A DNA stretch of 64,000 nucleotides. Origin: Alisma plantago-aquatica. Taxonomy: Eukaryota > Streptophyta > Magnoliopsida > Alismatales > Alismataceae. Made by a program: the position numbers and the translations under genes. The notes beneath the pieces are model-generated. The model was not told where the DNA came from, ran no database searches, and saw only the letters and a list, made by a program, of their open reading frames with translations. The stretch covers positions 538,922,879-538,986,878 of the forward strand of contig OY856413.1 in assembly GCA_963693085.1 (NCBI GenBank), given 5' to 3'. Numbering within the stretch: position 1 is the stretch's first letter; each line of letters begins with the position of its first letter. Shown one piece after another: positions 10,961 to 21,948 of the stretch.

Positions 10961-13000
10961 CATGGTCTAGATGGATTTAACCATGGTAACTGGTAAAAAG
11001 ACTTCATCATGTTCAACATCTTGAACATGTTTGAAACCATTTTCAACCAATTAACCTTTTCAAGTTGGTATTCTTACAAAACCCAATGCATCCTTTGGGT
11101 TCTACCCCTTCAAGTGGATCCACCAAGGTCATACCTTGTTGGTTACATGGAATCCATCGTTGATCTTATGGCCTCAAGACATTTCTCAGATTATGGTCCC
11201 TTAATAGTTTCTTGGTAAATTGTTGACTCATCTCTATGATCAACTTATCACCTTCTTGAGTTATAAGATATCATGATCTTTCAAACTCAAGGCATGTTCT
11301 ACTAGAACTATGAGTTTTGTGTTTAAATTAGGAACATGAGATACCACAACAACTTGTGATTTTCCTTATTCCTATTGTACCTTTTTAGGTTCTATGATTT
11401 CTTGTTTGTATCAAACATTTTGAGTTCTACTTTTACTCCCACTGATTCCTCTGGAACTAATTTTCATTTAGGAATTTAGCCATCCTAGCAACAAACACTT
11501 TGTTGTTGGGATGGAATATAAGTAGTATTCAACAAGATAACATTCATGTAACTTGTGGATAAAGACTTTTAAGAAACTATTTTCTTATACAAGATTTCAA
11601 TCCTAATCACTATAAAAGACATATCGGGACACTTCCCATGCCATATCTATATGGTGTCTTTTGAACCATTTTAGACGGTACATTGTTTTAGTGTAAAGCA
11701 TGTGCCCAAAAGAAATTGTAATATTAGCTAGATTTTATTTATAATTTCACCATGACTTAATAGGGTGTGATTCCTTCTATCTAATACACTTTCATTATAC
11801 ACTATCATTATGTTTCAAGTGGAGTTCATCATGATACACTATCATGATTTCTCAAAGGTCCTCAAACTCTTAGTTTCAAATATTTCAACATCGATCACAT
11901 CAAAGTATCTTAATATTTTTACCAAGTTAGTTACATACTTCATTTATTATCTACTTCAACACTTCAAGATATCCATATTTGTGTTTCATTAAATACAAAT
12001 TTTCAATATCTATTGATCACATCAGTAAATATAATGAGGTACTTGTAACTACCTTTAGCATTTATTCTAAAAGGTCTACGCACATCAGTATGTACTAGTC
12101 CTAATGGAATAGTCGATCTCCCACTACATCACATGAAGATGCTTTTGTCGTACTGCACAACAAATACGACATACATGTCTCTATTGGTTCAATAACCAAA
12201 AGAGTCTAGATAACCATCACATGGATTCAAGACATGCATTTCTTGTTTATGCGCTCTAGATGACAGTTCTATAGGTATTCATTTTGTTTGAGTTATCAAG
12301 TCATTCAATATATGTGTCACTCACATTTGTCTCTACAACTATCTAGTATAGTTTATAAGACATAGGGCATTATCATAAAAGATCATATCTTTAAAATGAA
12401 ACATAATGTCCTTGTCACACAAGACATATGATGGCTACATTAATGGCAAGTACATTATAACAATTCACTAATTCTATGATGTGCCCATGAATGAAAACTT
12501 CCAACTGTAAAGGAAGCAACCCTTTCTCCATACAGTTCTAGCTTACTACTTCTTAAGTCCTAAAGTAGAGATCTCTATCTCCATCTTCTTCATGACATCC
12601 TCTATAAAGAGGATAGTTCTTTCCAATGTCCAGACATGTGACAATGGTAGCACTTCCTTTTCTTTATCCTTTAAGTGAAAAGGACAAATTCCTTTTACAC
12701 TTACCCTTCTCCATAACTTGAGTGAAAAATACTTGGACTTATGCTTAGCCTCAGAACACTTCATGGCCTTGCTATTTCCCCTAGGACTCACTTCCATTGA
12801 TCACTATCACGGATGTGTCCTTATTCTTCCTTGCTTTGGCATCACCATGCCAAACACTTGATAAACTGACTATATGATTCATGCAATACTTGCATAGTCA
12901 TATTCATGGTCAAATATTGACCTAAGATAAATCCTAGTCATTCCAATGTCCAATCCTATTGAGCACATGGAGTTCTACTAGACCTCTCTTTGTCAGTTTG
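10961..13000 (-). pseudogene. eroded copia pol (integrase/protease region)
   Basis: By position between the RT blocks and gag, this interval should encode protease, integrase and the first part of RT. I could not read a convincing catalytic motif in it. The longest open segments (12797 to 12546 and 11046 to 10846) are lysine-rich or short and show only weak resemblance to copia pol. The call rests on position. Confidence 0.45.
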
Positions 13001-13320
13001 CACTCAACTAGCGCTTTGGAGACATTATACACTTCTTGCTTTAAATGATTCTTAAGATGTGTTACCATCTCTGGAATATCTATCTTTTCATGTTGTTCAT
13101 GCAACATAGTTCATACAACAGAGCATTAGGTATGCAAATTTCTATGGCATCATTGGAATGCTTCCAATAAGCATCCATTTAGCCTTACACACATTTGGAG
13201 CGGGTTCCTCTTGCATTGGTCTATCATGGGCATAGAGCTTTCTCTCATTGATGAGAAAATTTCTCAAAGTCCTTAACAAATTGCGGAACTTTATCCCATT
13301 TTGTCCTTCTTGAGGACTGA
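13000..13320 (-). pseudogene. copia gag remnant, family A
   Basis: Nucleotides on the minus strand align with the gag of the related element at 63200-63420: words such as AAGGACAAA, TTGAGAA, CAATGA and GATGCTTATTGGAAGCAT occur in the same order and spacing. The frame is broken several times. The product would have been the particle protein. Confidence 0.65.
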
Positions 13321-13439
13321 TAGCAATTTATAGATGTTTTGTGTTTGACATTTGATTCTACAAAGAAATATTGAAACTTTTCAAAACTTTTTTGGTTTGG
13401 TTTGATTTGATGTGATAATATTAATTTGGTCTTCAATTA

Positions 13440-13990
13440 ACTACCACTCTCACTATTTTATTCGAAATGATAGCCCTCAATATCAATTTGGAATATTGCA
13501 ACGTACAATATTCTAGTGGGCCAAGATCCATATTTCATCAAGTCATGAGTCGGATTTTTCCGATCGCCCACAACCTTACTATTTTGGTAGGCCATCATGC
13601 CAATTTCATCATATGCAACTCTTAGATAGATGATATGCGCAACTCCATGCCACAATCATCTGCATGCCTCTGGGCTTGGGCTCTCCAAGTCACTAGTTAA
13701 GCCTGACCCAATAGCCAATACAATAGATATGCACCATGCTTTGTACAAATATACATATCTACCATAACACTTCCATGCGATAGACGAAACACCATGCTTT
13801 GTGCAAATCTACGCTTGGTCAATCAAGTTTTTCATGTGTACTTCTAATGGAAGGCATCTATGACTTAATATTATATTTGAAGGAATTTGTATAAATACAT
13901 ATACTTTATCCAATCACCACACATATATAATATGTATCATATACATGCTATAACCACAAATGAGAACATGCAATAATTAAAACACACAAG
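13440..13990 (-). repeat. family A leader, shared with 62525-63075
   Basis: The reverse complement of this interval matches the leader of the plus-strand copy, for instance GATATTGAGGGCTATCA and TCATGACTTGATGAAATATG blocks next to gag. It is non-coding and ties the two elements into one family. Confidence 0.8.
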
Positions 13991-14140
13991 TGATGGTTAT
14001 GGTCATTCTAATGTAATTCCTTAGAGCCACAAGGGATTTCTACCACTTACAGTCCACATCATATGCAACCTATTGTTGGTGAAGATCTATGATCGAACCA
14101 ATCCAGGTTGATGGGTTCAACTCTTGAATCGGTCGACTCA

Positions 14141-14251
14141 CCATCAGGCGGTTGGGCCACCAGTCTCAGTTAGTCTCTACTAAAGCAGTCGTCTGGTTCT
14201 CAGGTCCAAGTAGTGTTTAAAGACCTCCATCAGGCGGTTGGGCCACCAGTC
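14141..14251. repeat. 25-bp exact direct repeat, 86 bp apart
   Basis: The word beginning CCATCAGGCGGTTGGGCCAC and ending CAGTC occurs at 14141-14165 and again at 14227-14251 without mismatch. It lies in the leader of the family A element, in a segment not seen in the other copy. Confidence 0.8.
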
Positions 14252-14621
14252 GACTAGTTTGTCCTCTTGTTGTATGGCCTCCTCAGTCCTCTAGTTGATC
14301 AGGTTGTCTCATAAGACACTCGTTTCATCTTTGTGCAGATCGTCATCTCACGTCAAAACATAAATTAAAAAATATCCTATTTCTTATTACATTGTATATG
14401 GGGTAAACCTCAAGTTATATTCGAGTGAAAATAGGAAGTAATTTACATTTGGAAAGAAAATAGAGGTTCGGTACACAAAGCAATTAACAATAAGAATAAA
14501 TAACCACAACCAAGCACACACAGATATGGGGTTTTGGCCATAACCATTCTTCACATCCACCATCAAAATTGATTTTATGGTGACACATGTAAATTGCATA
14601 TATATCATATATATACATGTG

Positions 14622-14625
<4 letters not shown>

Positions 14626-14703
<78 letters not shown>
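14626..14703. repeat. (TA)n microsatellite
   Basis: An almost uninterrupted TA run of about 78 bases with two TACATATATA interruptions. Open frames read through it (Tyr-Ile repeats) are artefacts. Confidence 0.9.
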
Positions 14704-15102
14704 GGCTAGAATACACTCGAGTGTACAGATCACACACTACAATTAAAGTGGTGTTTGCATAAAATATTATTTTTTTTGCAAAAATGTAAACCATTGATCT
14801 TCATTTTCATACTATAATTAGGCTACATAAAAATTTTGAGCTCATTTGGATGAGTATAACTCACTCATCCGAGGGAAACAAAAATGACGCACAAAACTAA
14901 TTTGAAATGGATAATTTTTGTGGTCTTCATAACATGACCTATGAATGTCCAAATGGGCTAAAATTTTATATATGATCTATTCACATGATGTTTAAGAAGA
15001 TCAACACATTATATTTTAAAAAATAATATTTATAATAATATTTTATCATGAAAAACTACTTGAGTGTATTCTGCTCCAGATACACTCGACTGTATTCTAG
15101 CC
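14704..15102. mobile_element. MITE-like inverted-repeat insertion (399 bp)
   Basis: The left end reads GGCTAGAATACACTCGAGTG and the reverse complement of the right end reads GGCTAGAATACAGTCGAGTG. The terminal inverted repeat is about 22 bp with one mismatch. The interior is AT-rich and non-coding. It sits between a TA run and a TC/TA run, which hides any target duplication. The termini do not match the Stowaway, Tourist or CACTA ends I know; Mutator-like or hAT-like origin is possible. The corresponding place in the 59532-60318 leader has different sequence. Confidence 0.65.
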
Positions 15103-15104
15103 TG

Positions 15105-15105
15105 A

Positions 15106-15148
<43 letters not shown>
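15105..15148. repeat. (TC)n-(TA)n microsatellite
   Basis: A TC run of about 25 bases is followed directly by a TA run of about 20 bases, immediately right of the inverted-repeat insertion. Confidence 0.9.
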
Positions 15149-15149
<1 letters not shown>

Positions 15150-15287
15150 ATATGGGTTCTTTATGGAGAGATTAGATAGACATGCACATCAACCAGTTTA
15201 AATATTTGCAATGCATGCAATAAATAAACATGATAAAACCAAAAATTTGATCACATCGATTATCGCAAAGCATAATTAATTGACATA

Positions 15288-15299
15288 GCTCTGATACCA
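15288..15299 (-). other. primer binding site of family A element
   Basis: On the minus strand TGGTATCAGAGC, complementary to initiator tRNA-Met, lies one base from the inner edge of the 5' LTR. Confidence 0.9.
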
Positions 15300-15300
15300 C

Positions 15301-16494
15301 TATAGGGAAATATGAAATCAGGTAGGAAGAAGAAACAAAAAATTTACTGAAATATTTCCTATTATCCAGCATATTGCGTCAATAATTATGCAATGGGAAG
15401 GATGGTGTCACAAAGATATACACGCTCCTAGAGCAGGTCCAATGACAATCCTCGTTAATGTAGATGAGCACTCTCTTCTAGATAAGTTCCTATGTGTGTG
15501 ACCCTATAGGTCCCATATCATGTTGGCAGTGAATGTCCATAACTAGCTTATGCCATCACAAGCAATGAGCGGTGCATAGTTGCACATTATTGCTACCCAT
15601 GTGAAATCAAAAGTTGGGGAGTAACTAAAACCTACAATCTGTATATGGTGTTACAATGTTTGTATAGCTCCTTTGTCACTGATATCCAGATTGAACTAGA
15701 GGCATGGAGTAGTCATCCTCATCATTATTCAATCTTATTCCTTGAACCAAGGTAGACTGCATGAGATATATGTTAGCTCAATATCACATATTGACTCACA
15801 TGTGAAGGACATAATTTTCTCAGTCTCACTAATCAAGAGGCCTTGGATATCATAGTCCTGTCGGAGGGATAAATCCTATATCTATCACTCACAATCAATC
15901 CCCATGTGTCAAAGTCACCCAATCATCACCTTTATAACAACCCATGTTTTAGGACATCGTTTGATGATGTCAAAGTGTACCCAATGAAAAGTGATGAGTA
16001 TAGTGATTTCAAGTCTAAGAACCACAACCATCACTATCACTATGAGACCTGACTATGACTTCCATAAAGGTGGCTTCCATGTGTCAGTCTCACACGTGGG
16101 TCTATCTGATATACTGTTCTCTAACATGTATTTGTGTGCTTGGTTTGATATTGCCATATCATGACTAATGATATATAGTCATAAACCAACTCACATTCTA
16201 ATCTTATGTGTTATTGTTGTTTATCAACCTTCCACAATAACAATCGATCATGGATGTAATGAGAATATGTGTATGTACTCTTAACATTCATATGATCTCT
16301 ACAAGGTTAGTAACTTGAACACATATGTCATTGAGTAATATGATTCTCTAAACATTTATAGTGTTCCATCATTATCTCATAACTGAATGAAACATAATAA
16401 ATTGGAAGGTTGCCTGTTATGATTAATCAAATTATTTACATGTTGTGCCATTACAATCATCATATGATTGTCTCTCTGGGCATACATACCAACA
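15301..16494 (-). repeat. 5' LTR of copia family A, internally deleted (1194 bp)
   Basis: On the minus strand it starts TGTTGGTATGTATGCCC at 16494 and ends at 15301 beside the primer site. Compared with the 3' LTR it lacks about 970 bases: the match jumps at about 15476 from the equivalent of 7575 to the equivalent of 8553. The lost part contains the TATA box, so this LTR could not drive the element. Confidence 0.88.
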
Positions 16495-16499
16495 GAAAC

Positions 16500-17115
16500 T
16501 TGCAATTCTATAATATAGTTATAAGATGAAATAACAAAAAATAAAGCAGTTTTTGAGTCCTATTTGTGATAGGGACTTTTTATAACCACACACTGATGAA
16601 ATTATGTCTATACATGTGCCTGATGAGTTTAAATTAGGGTTTTTTTGCTTCTACTGGTTTACTAGTTCACAACTTTGTGACATGTTCTAAATTATACCTT
16701 CTGGCTCTATGAAAGATGAATAATTTCCATAAGTAATATGTTAGATCCTAATTCATGTAGTGCCATGTGACCTTATAACTTCCTATTGTTTGGATGTCGG
16801 GAAGAAAAATAGGTATCTTGTAGCAATTTAGAGATTGCACAAGGTACTTAGAGTCATATGTTTTTTAACATACACATGAGAAGAAAAATTGATATGAGAT
16901 ATGGTCCCCTTGGTGCCTTCAATTCCTTAGTTTATATGAGTATGGTCAAACATGTGATTGACATAGATGTGATATGTGATTGCAGGTTAGACTTGCCTAT
17001 GTGATATGAAATGAGCCATGCCATGAGTACCTAGGATGGGCCTAATGTTTTATGTAGTCTGTAGGATGATGAGCCCCTACATTGTATAATCACACTTACT
17101 GATGTGTGGAAGGAT
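16500..17115. other. spacer between copia family A and Athila element
   Basis: No coding or repeat feature recognised. Before the Athila insertion this stretch was continuous with 54587 onward. Confidence 0.5.
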
Positions 17116-17349
17116 GATATTGATGAATGTATATTCATCATGGAATTCAATTACCATCTTGGGCTCATTTGGACTTAACACATCAAATTTCACTCATCAA
17201 ATATCAAAATGCATCATAATGTGCAAAATTACTTAATTGATTCAATTATCAAGTTTTTAACCGAATTTATGTTGATTCAATGCAGGTCGTGATAAAGCTG
17301 AATAATCAGCTGGGGCCCACCTTCGCTCAACTTTGGTCCTGGACAATTG

Positions 17350-18760
17350 GTTTGACCATTCGGTTTCGACCAGTCAGTTTCAACCAAATGGTCTCGCCAA
17401 ATGATTTCATCCATTCGGTTTGACCATTCGGTTTCAACCAAATGGCCTCACCAAACGGTCTTGACCAAACAGTTTCATCCATTCAGTTTCAAGACCGCAT
17501 GGACAGATCTACCTCAAAACTATTTGGACGTCACACAGTTTCAAACCGTTTGGGTGCCAAGGTTGCAAGACTGTTTGAGAAGTTTCAGTCTGCGAGACCG
17601 TTTGAGGAGTTACGGTCTGCGAGACCGTTTGAAGAGTTTCGGTCTGTGAGACCGTTTGAGCTATACATGAAGACCGAATGGACACCTGCTACAAGACCGT
17701 TCGCATGAAACCGTTTAAGCCTTTCACGTGCATACATGCAACTCAAAAACCGAATGAAATCATGTGCATGCATGGAAACTGTTTAGGCATTCGAGACCGT
17801 TTGGATTAAGCTATGAAGACCGGAAAAGCAACATGCAAAGGAGCTACATGCAAACTGTGAGCAATATACACATGAAGATCAAGCAGCAAAACCGAATGGC
17901 CTAATGGCATGAGGACCGAATGAGTCATCACGTCAATAACGTGGAACAACATGCAAAGCAGCACACTGTAAGCTATTAGCAAACCGAATGCAAGCCATAT
18001 GGAAAAGTCAAAGTGCAAAGACCGTTTAGCATATGAAGTTCGAATGAAATGAAAATCGATTGTGCATACAACATGCAAGACCATTTGGCAAAGTGTTGTA
18101 TCAAAACCGTTAGCGCCTAGCAATATACATGGAAACCGAATGGCCACAGCCACAATGTGAAGGACAAACCAAATGGCGGCTGCATACAAAACCATTTTCA
18201 AGTGAAGGATGTTGCTACAACAAAATGAAAACCGAATGAAGTCTGCCATGCAAAACCATTTGCTTTTCCTAAGTAAAGACCGAATGGGCATGCAAAAGCA
18301 AAGACCGTTTAAGCTGAACTGAGCAAGATCGTTTGAGAGCACATACGTGGAGACCAAACTGAATGGCGGCATCTTGCAAACTGAGAGAGCAAACCGTTTG
18401 TTGGATACTTGTGAAGACCGAATGGAGGCATCTTGTAAACCAAGAGAGCAGACCGTTTTCTAGATACATGTGAAGACCCAATGGAGGATCGTGTGATAAG
18501 ATGACTTGCATGAAACCGATTGGATAAAATGTGAAGACTGTTTGCTAGGGATGCAAACTAAGACTACCTTCCAAACCGTTTGATAAGTTCACGTGAAATT
18601 CTCACGCATGCAAACCAAATGGAGCATTACGCAAGACCGTTTGAAGTTGCTACTATCAAAACCGTTTAAGCCAATTGCATGCAAAATGTTTGGACACCAA
18701 ACCGAGAGAGCAAAACCATTTGAGTAAAATAAATATCTCCCAAACCGTTTAGACTAAAAT
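17350..18760. repeat. dense array of ACCGTTTG / ACCGAATG motifs in LTR
   Basis: About thirty copies of ACCGTTTG, ACCGAATG or one-base variants lie within 1.4 kb, usually preceded by AA or G. The first 140 bases have them in the opposite orientation (CATTCGGT, CAAACGGT). From about 17490 they run forward. Spacing is irregular, 20-60 bases. The array ends just upstream of the TATA box, where an upstream regulatory region would lie. The same array is in the 3' LTR. Confidence 0.8.
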
Positions 18761-18792
18761 CACACCAAAAGCATGAGGGCCAGTCATGTGCC

Positions 18793-18800
18793 TATAAATA
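18793..18800 (+). promoter_or_regulatory. TATA box of Athila 5' LTR
   Basis: TATAAATA in the context GCCTATAAATAGGACC, a near-consensus plant core promoter about 1670 bases into the LTR. Transcription would start near 18825. Confidence 0.75.
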
Positions 18801-19299
18801 GGACCAGCAGGGTCCCCATTTGGCAATCAGTTCCGGGACGCCGACATGTTGTCTGTACACTGGTCCGATCCAAATCCAGTGTCATCCACGCCAGTTTCAT
18901 TCCACCTATTGCCCGTGATGCGACCAAGGAGGCTGAGGAGAGAAGAAAGACAGAGTGAGGGAGACTGTCTGGTCTGTCTTGGCATCTCCCTTTCATGTCC
19001 AGATCTACTCTGACACGACAAAGAAGGCCGTATCTTCTTCACTGAGCTGCGACTACGTCCTACATCAAGTTCATGGCAGATTTCTCTCTCTTTCTTATTC
19101 TTCTTGTTTCTCGCATCATGAGCGAGTAGTACCTTTTCAATGGGGTGCGGGGACTGGCCCCTCTGCCTATGGAAATCATGTTCTTTTGTTAAACTCTCCA
19201 TGACAATGTGTATAACTTTCCATTTTGTTGTTAGTTGGTACGTTTGTAGTTAATTATCTACTTGCTTTCATCTTGTTCTCTCCCTTATTGCAAAATCTT

Positions 19300-19810
19300 C
19301 TATATATGGGACCGGATGGCGGTTTACAAGTTTGACTCCTTGACGAAAACTTCTAATAGGATTCCTTGAGGTCGTAAGTGTATGATCTGTGAGGGGATGA
19401 GACATATAGCCAACTGTGACAATTTTGTGGTCTAAACATCCCTCAGTGAGGACCACGGCCTTAGTTGGATTTTGTATCGTCTTGTTTATTTTCGATGTTA
19501 GTTTGTAGATCTATCACCTGCTTGCTTATCAATTAATGTGGTTGACTCCCAAACTAGAAATAGAATGAGATTTCTTCAAGGTCATAAGTGTATGATCCAT
19601 GAGGGGACGAGCCATCTAGCCTTCGGTGACACTTCTGTGCGCCTAACGCCTGTATAGGGGCCCCACAACCTTCATTTGATTTCTATATCTTCAGAGCCGT
19701 AAGTAAGTGATCCAATTGGTGACGAGACATATGATGCCTAAGGTGATGCTTTCGCGAGCCTAACGCCCGTATGAGGGGTTCTGTAGCAACTCCATTTAGA
19801 TTGTTATATC
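19300..19810. repeat. threefold degenerate repeat (150-185 bp) in LTR
   Basis: Three successive blocks share the words CGTAAGTGTATGATC, GAGGGGA.GAG.CAT.TAGCC, GTGACGCTT/ACACTTCTGTG, and a closing GTATAGGGG...TTGGATTT..TATATC. They start near 19370, 19590 and 19690. The same three blocks occur in the 3' LTR at about 53790-54230. Confidence 0.65.
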
Positions 19811-20167
19811 TTGCCTGGATTGCTCGTGATTGAATGTGTTTGCATGTGTAGCTATGGTGAAACCTGATACCATCCCAGCGATTCCATATCATTGATCTAA
19901 ATCCAACTTTAATTCAACTTTTACTTTCTCGCAATTAGTTTAATTAACCTCAAATCTATCAATCATTTTAAATATTAGCCTTAACTCGAGCTAGATTCGA
20001 TTAACAAAGATTCTTAAAAATGTTGTCCTTTGGGTTCGATCCTTAACTATACTGCGATAAGACCCGTCCACTTGCGGGTGATATTATTGCACTTTGGTTT
20101 TGGTAAAAGCTCGAGGATTTCAACCCCGAGTGAGTTTGTTAGTGCGATAAAATCACACATCAAATTC

Positions 20168-20186
20168 TGGCGTCATTGTCGGGGAC
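20168..20186 (+). other. primer binding site, tRNA-Asp type
   Basis: TGGCGTCATTGTCGGGGAC differs at two positions from TGGCGCCGTTGCCGGGGA-type sites complementary to tRNA-Asp, the primer used by Athila elements. It lies five bases after the LTR. Confidence 0.85.
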
Positions 20187-20559
20187 AACAGAATCAGTTA
20201 GTCAAATCTAGTTCTTTTAAGACTAATTTAAGATTTTTTTTTGACACAATCGATCATCTACTTGGAGTTTGACTCTACTCCGTGGTTCTAACTTTCAAAA
20301 TATTTCTATCTCAGGTACAATCCAAGGCGTAGTGCAAGCGTCGTTCGGACAACCCCGGACTAACAGCGATATTTGATCCTGAGATAGATAGAAATGTTCA
20401 TCGTTAGATCATAGAAAATCAAGCAAGGATGGCTCAAGAAGAAGAGGTAGCCTGAAGGGTGGCTCAAGCCATCAATGCACAAAGAGAGAGGCTCATGCAA
20501 GAAGCCATGGCTGCGGTTCAATAGGAAATTCTAGCAGGGCAAGCAGCTGAACTACAAAA

Positions 20560-21745
20560 GGATCTTAGAGAGTTCTCAATCCCAAAAGCTGCAAATGTTC
20601 ATCATCCAGTGCAACCTCCTCCCATCAACACTCCTAATTTCGAGGTAAGAGTGCATTGGATCACCCTGCTTCAGAATAACCCTTTCTATGGAAAGTAAGG
20701 AGAAGATAGCCAAGAACATCTTCTGAGATTTATTGATCTATGTGCTATGACAAAACAAAATGGAGTCACATATGATGCCATTCAACTCCGTCTCTTCAAG
20801 TATTCCCTACTTGATAGAGCTATAAGTTGGTGCAATTCGCTGCAAAGTGAAATACCCATCACCACCTGGGAACAACTCCAAAATGTGTTTCTAGAAAAGT
20901 TCTACCCTCCATCTCCTACCTATGAAATTAGAGGGAAGATTACAAATTCCACTCAAGTTCCTGAATAAACCCTTGCCAAAGCTTGGGATAGATACAAAGA
21001 GTTTCTACGCAAGTGTCCACACCACGGAATTCCCAAGAATCAACTCATCGAGATTTTCTATAGGGGTGTGGATGATGATATTAAGAGATTCCTAGATTCC
21101 TCGTCTGGAGGAAACTTCATGCGTCAAAGTTCTGACAGTGCATGGAGAGTTGTCACCCGAGAAGCAGAAAATCAAGCCAATTGGGGTAGATCTGTAGGTA
21201 AAGGAGTTTTGAAAGTAGCTATGGCCGGAGCTACTCCCGAGTACAAATCTATCACTGAAACCTTAAAACTCTTAGTTGCCAAGCAAGACCATATTGAATC
21301 ATCTCTTACTTCCGTTGGAAGAGGACATTCACCCACTCGACAACTAGAACAAGTCAAGTCCGCTTCCATGTTCTGTGAAGCATGTAAAGGAACTGATCAT
21401 TCCACCTTATCATGCAATGTTCTTTACAATGTTGTTCTGAGTAACGTATGTGGCCAAGGAGATAATGGTCAAATGGAAAATCTTAATGCTGTTAATACCA
21501 TCCCTGGTCAAAGTTATTACAATCCAAATCAGAATAGGAATCATCTAGGTTTTCAATATGGAAACCCCTCTGGAGCAGTAAACTCGCATCAATTTGGTTC
21601 AAACAATCAACCAAGAGGCCCACCAGGATTCCAGTATAATCAACAACAAAATTTTGGGAATCAAGGAAATTTCAAGGGGAACTTTCAGATTAGGAACTAC
21701 AATAATTATCAAAACAACTCTCAGTACCAACATCTTAATCAATAG
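20560..21745 (+). pseudogene. Athila-like gag
   Basis: One frame can be followed from about 20560 to 21745. It has stops at about 20699 and at 20966-20968. Legible family segments are NNPFYGK, HLLRFIDLC, AISWCNSL, W.QLQNVFLEKFYPP, AKAWDRYKEFLRKCPHHG and IEIFYRGVDDDIKRFLDSSSGGNFM; together these are the retrotransposon-gag domain of Athila/Tat elements. The C-terminal part is rich in Asn and Gln, with a CEACKGTDHSTLSC cluster that looks like a degenerate zinc knuckle. No good ATG starts the frame, so the 5' end is uncertain. Confidence 0.8.
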
Positions 21746-21948
21746 TAAGGACAACAAGTAGGACCTGTCTCTTTTGAGGACAAGTTAACAACCATTGAAA
21801 AGATGCTGCAAACTCATCAAACTATGATAGCGAACCAGCAAGCCCTGTAAAGGGCTATTGAATCTCAACTAGCTCAACTCGCAGCATAAAGCCACCTATT
21901 GGAGTCTTTGTCGGCCAACCCGAGAATAATCCCAAGCATCCAGAACAG

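Larger units (their letters stand above)
7408..16494 (-). mobile_element. old Ty1/copia element, family A, with GAAAC target duplications
   Basis: Two LTR copies in minus orientation bound the segment, and the five bases outside each edge are GAAAC (7403-7407 and 16495-16499). Reading on the minus strand: 5' LTR (16494 to 15301), tRNA-iMet primer site, leader, gag, pol and a purine-rich tract, then the 3' LTR (9576 to 7408). The coding parts are heavily eroded. Aligned parts of the two LTRs differ by roughly a tenth, so the insertion is old. The same family occurs at 57514-64000 in the opposite orientation. Confidence 0.9.
17121..20162 (+). repeat. 5' LTR of Athila-like element (3042 bp)
   Basis: It begins TGATGAATGTATATTCATCA and ends ...ATCACACATCA, five bases before the primer site. 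Its full length is mirrored at 51557-54581. Internal landmarks are an ACCG-NN-TG motif array, a TATA box, and a threefold repeat downstream of it. Confidence 0.92.

Noticed and set aside
14387..14794. Open frames rich in Tyr-Ile on both strands
   Set aside because: They are read through the TA microsatellite.
17806..18372. 188-codon minus-strand frame, with a 210-codon counterpart at 52228-52860
   Set aside because: Both lie in the ACCG-NN-TG array of the Athila LTRs. Openness follows from the repeat composition, and the protein is low-complexity without known similarity.
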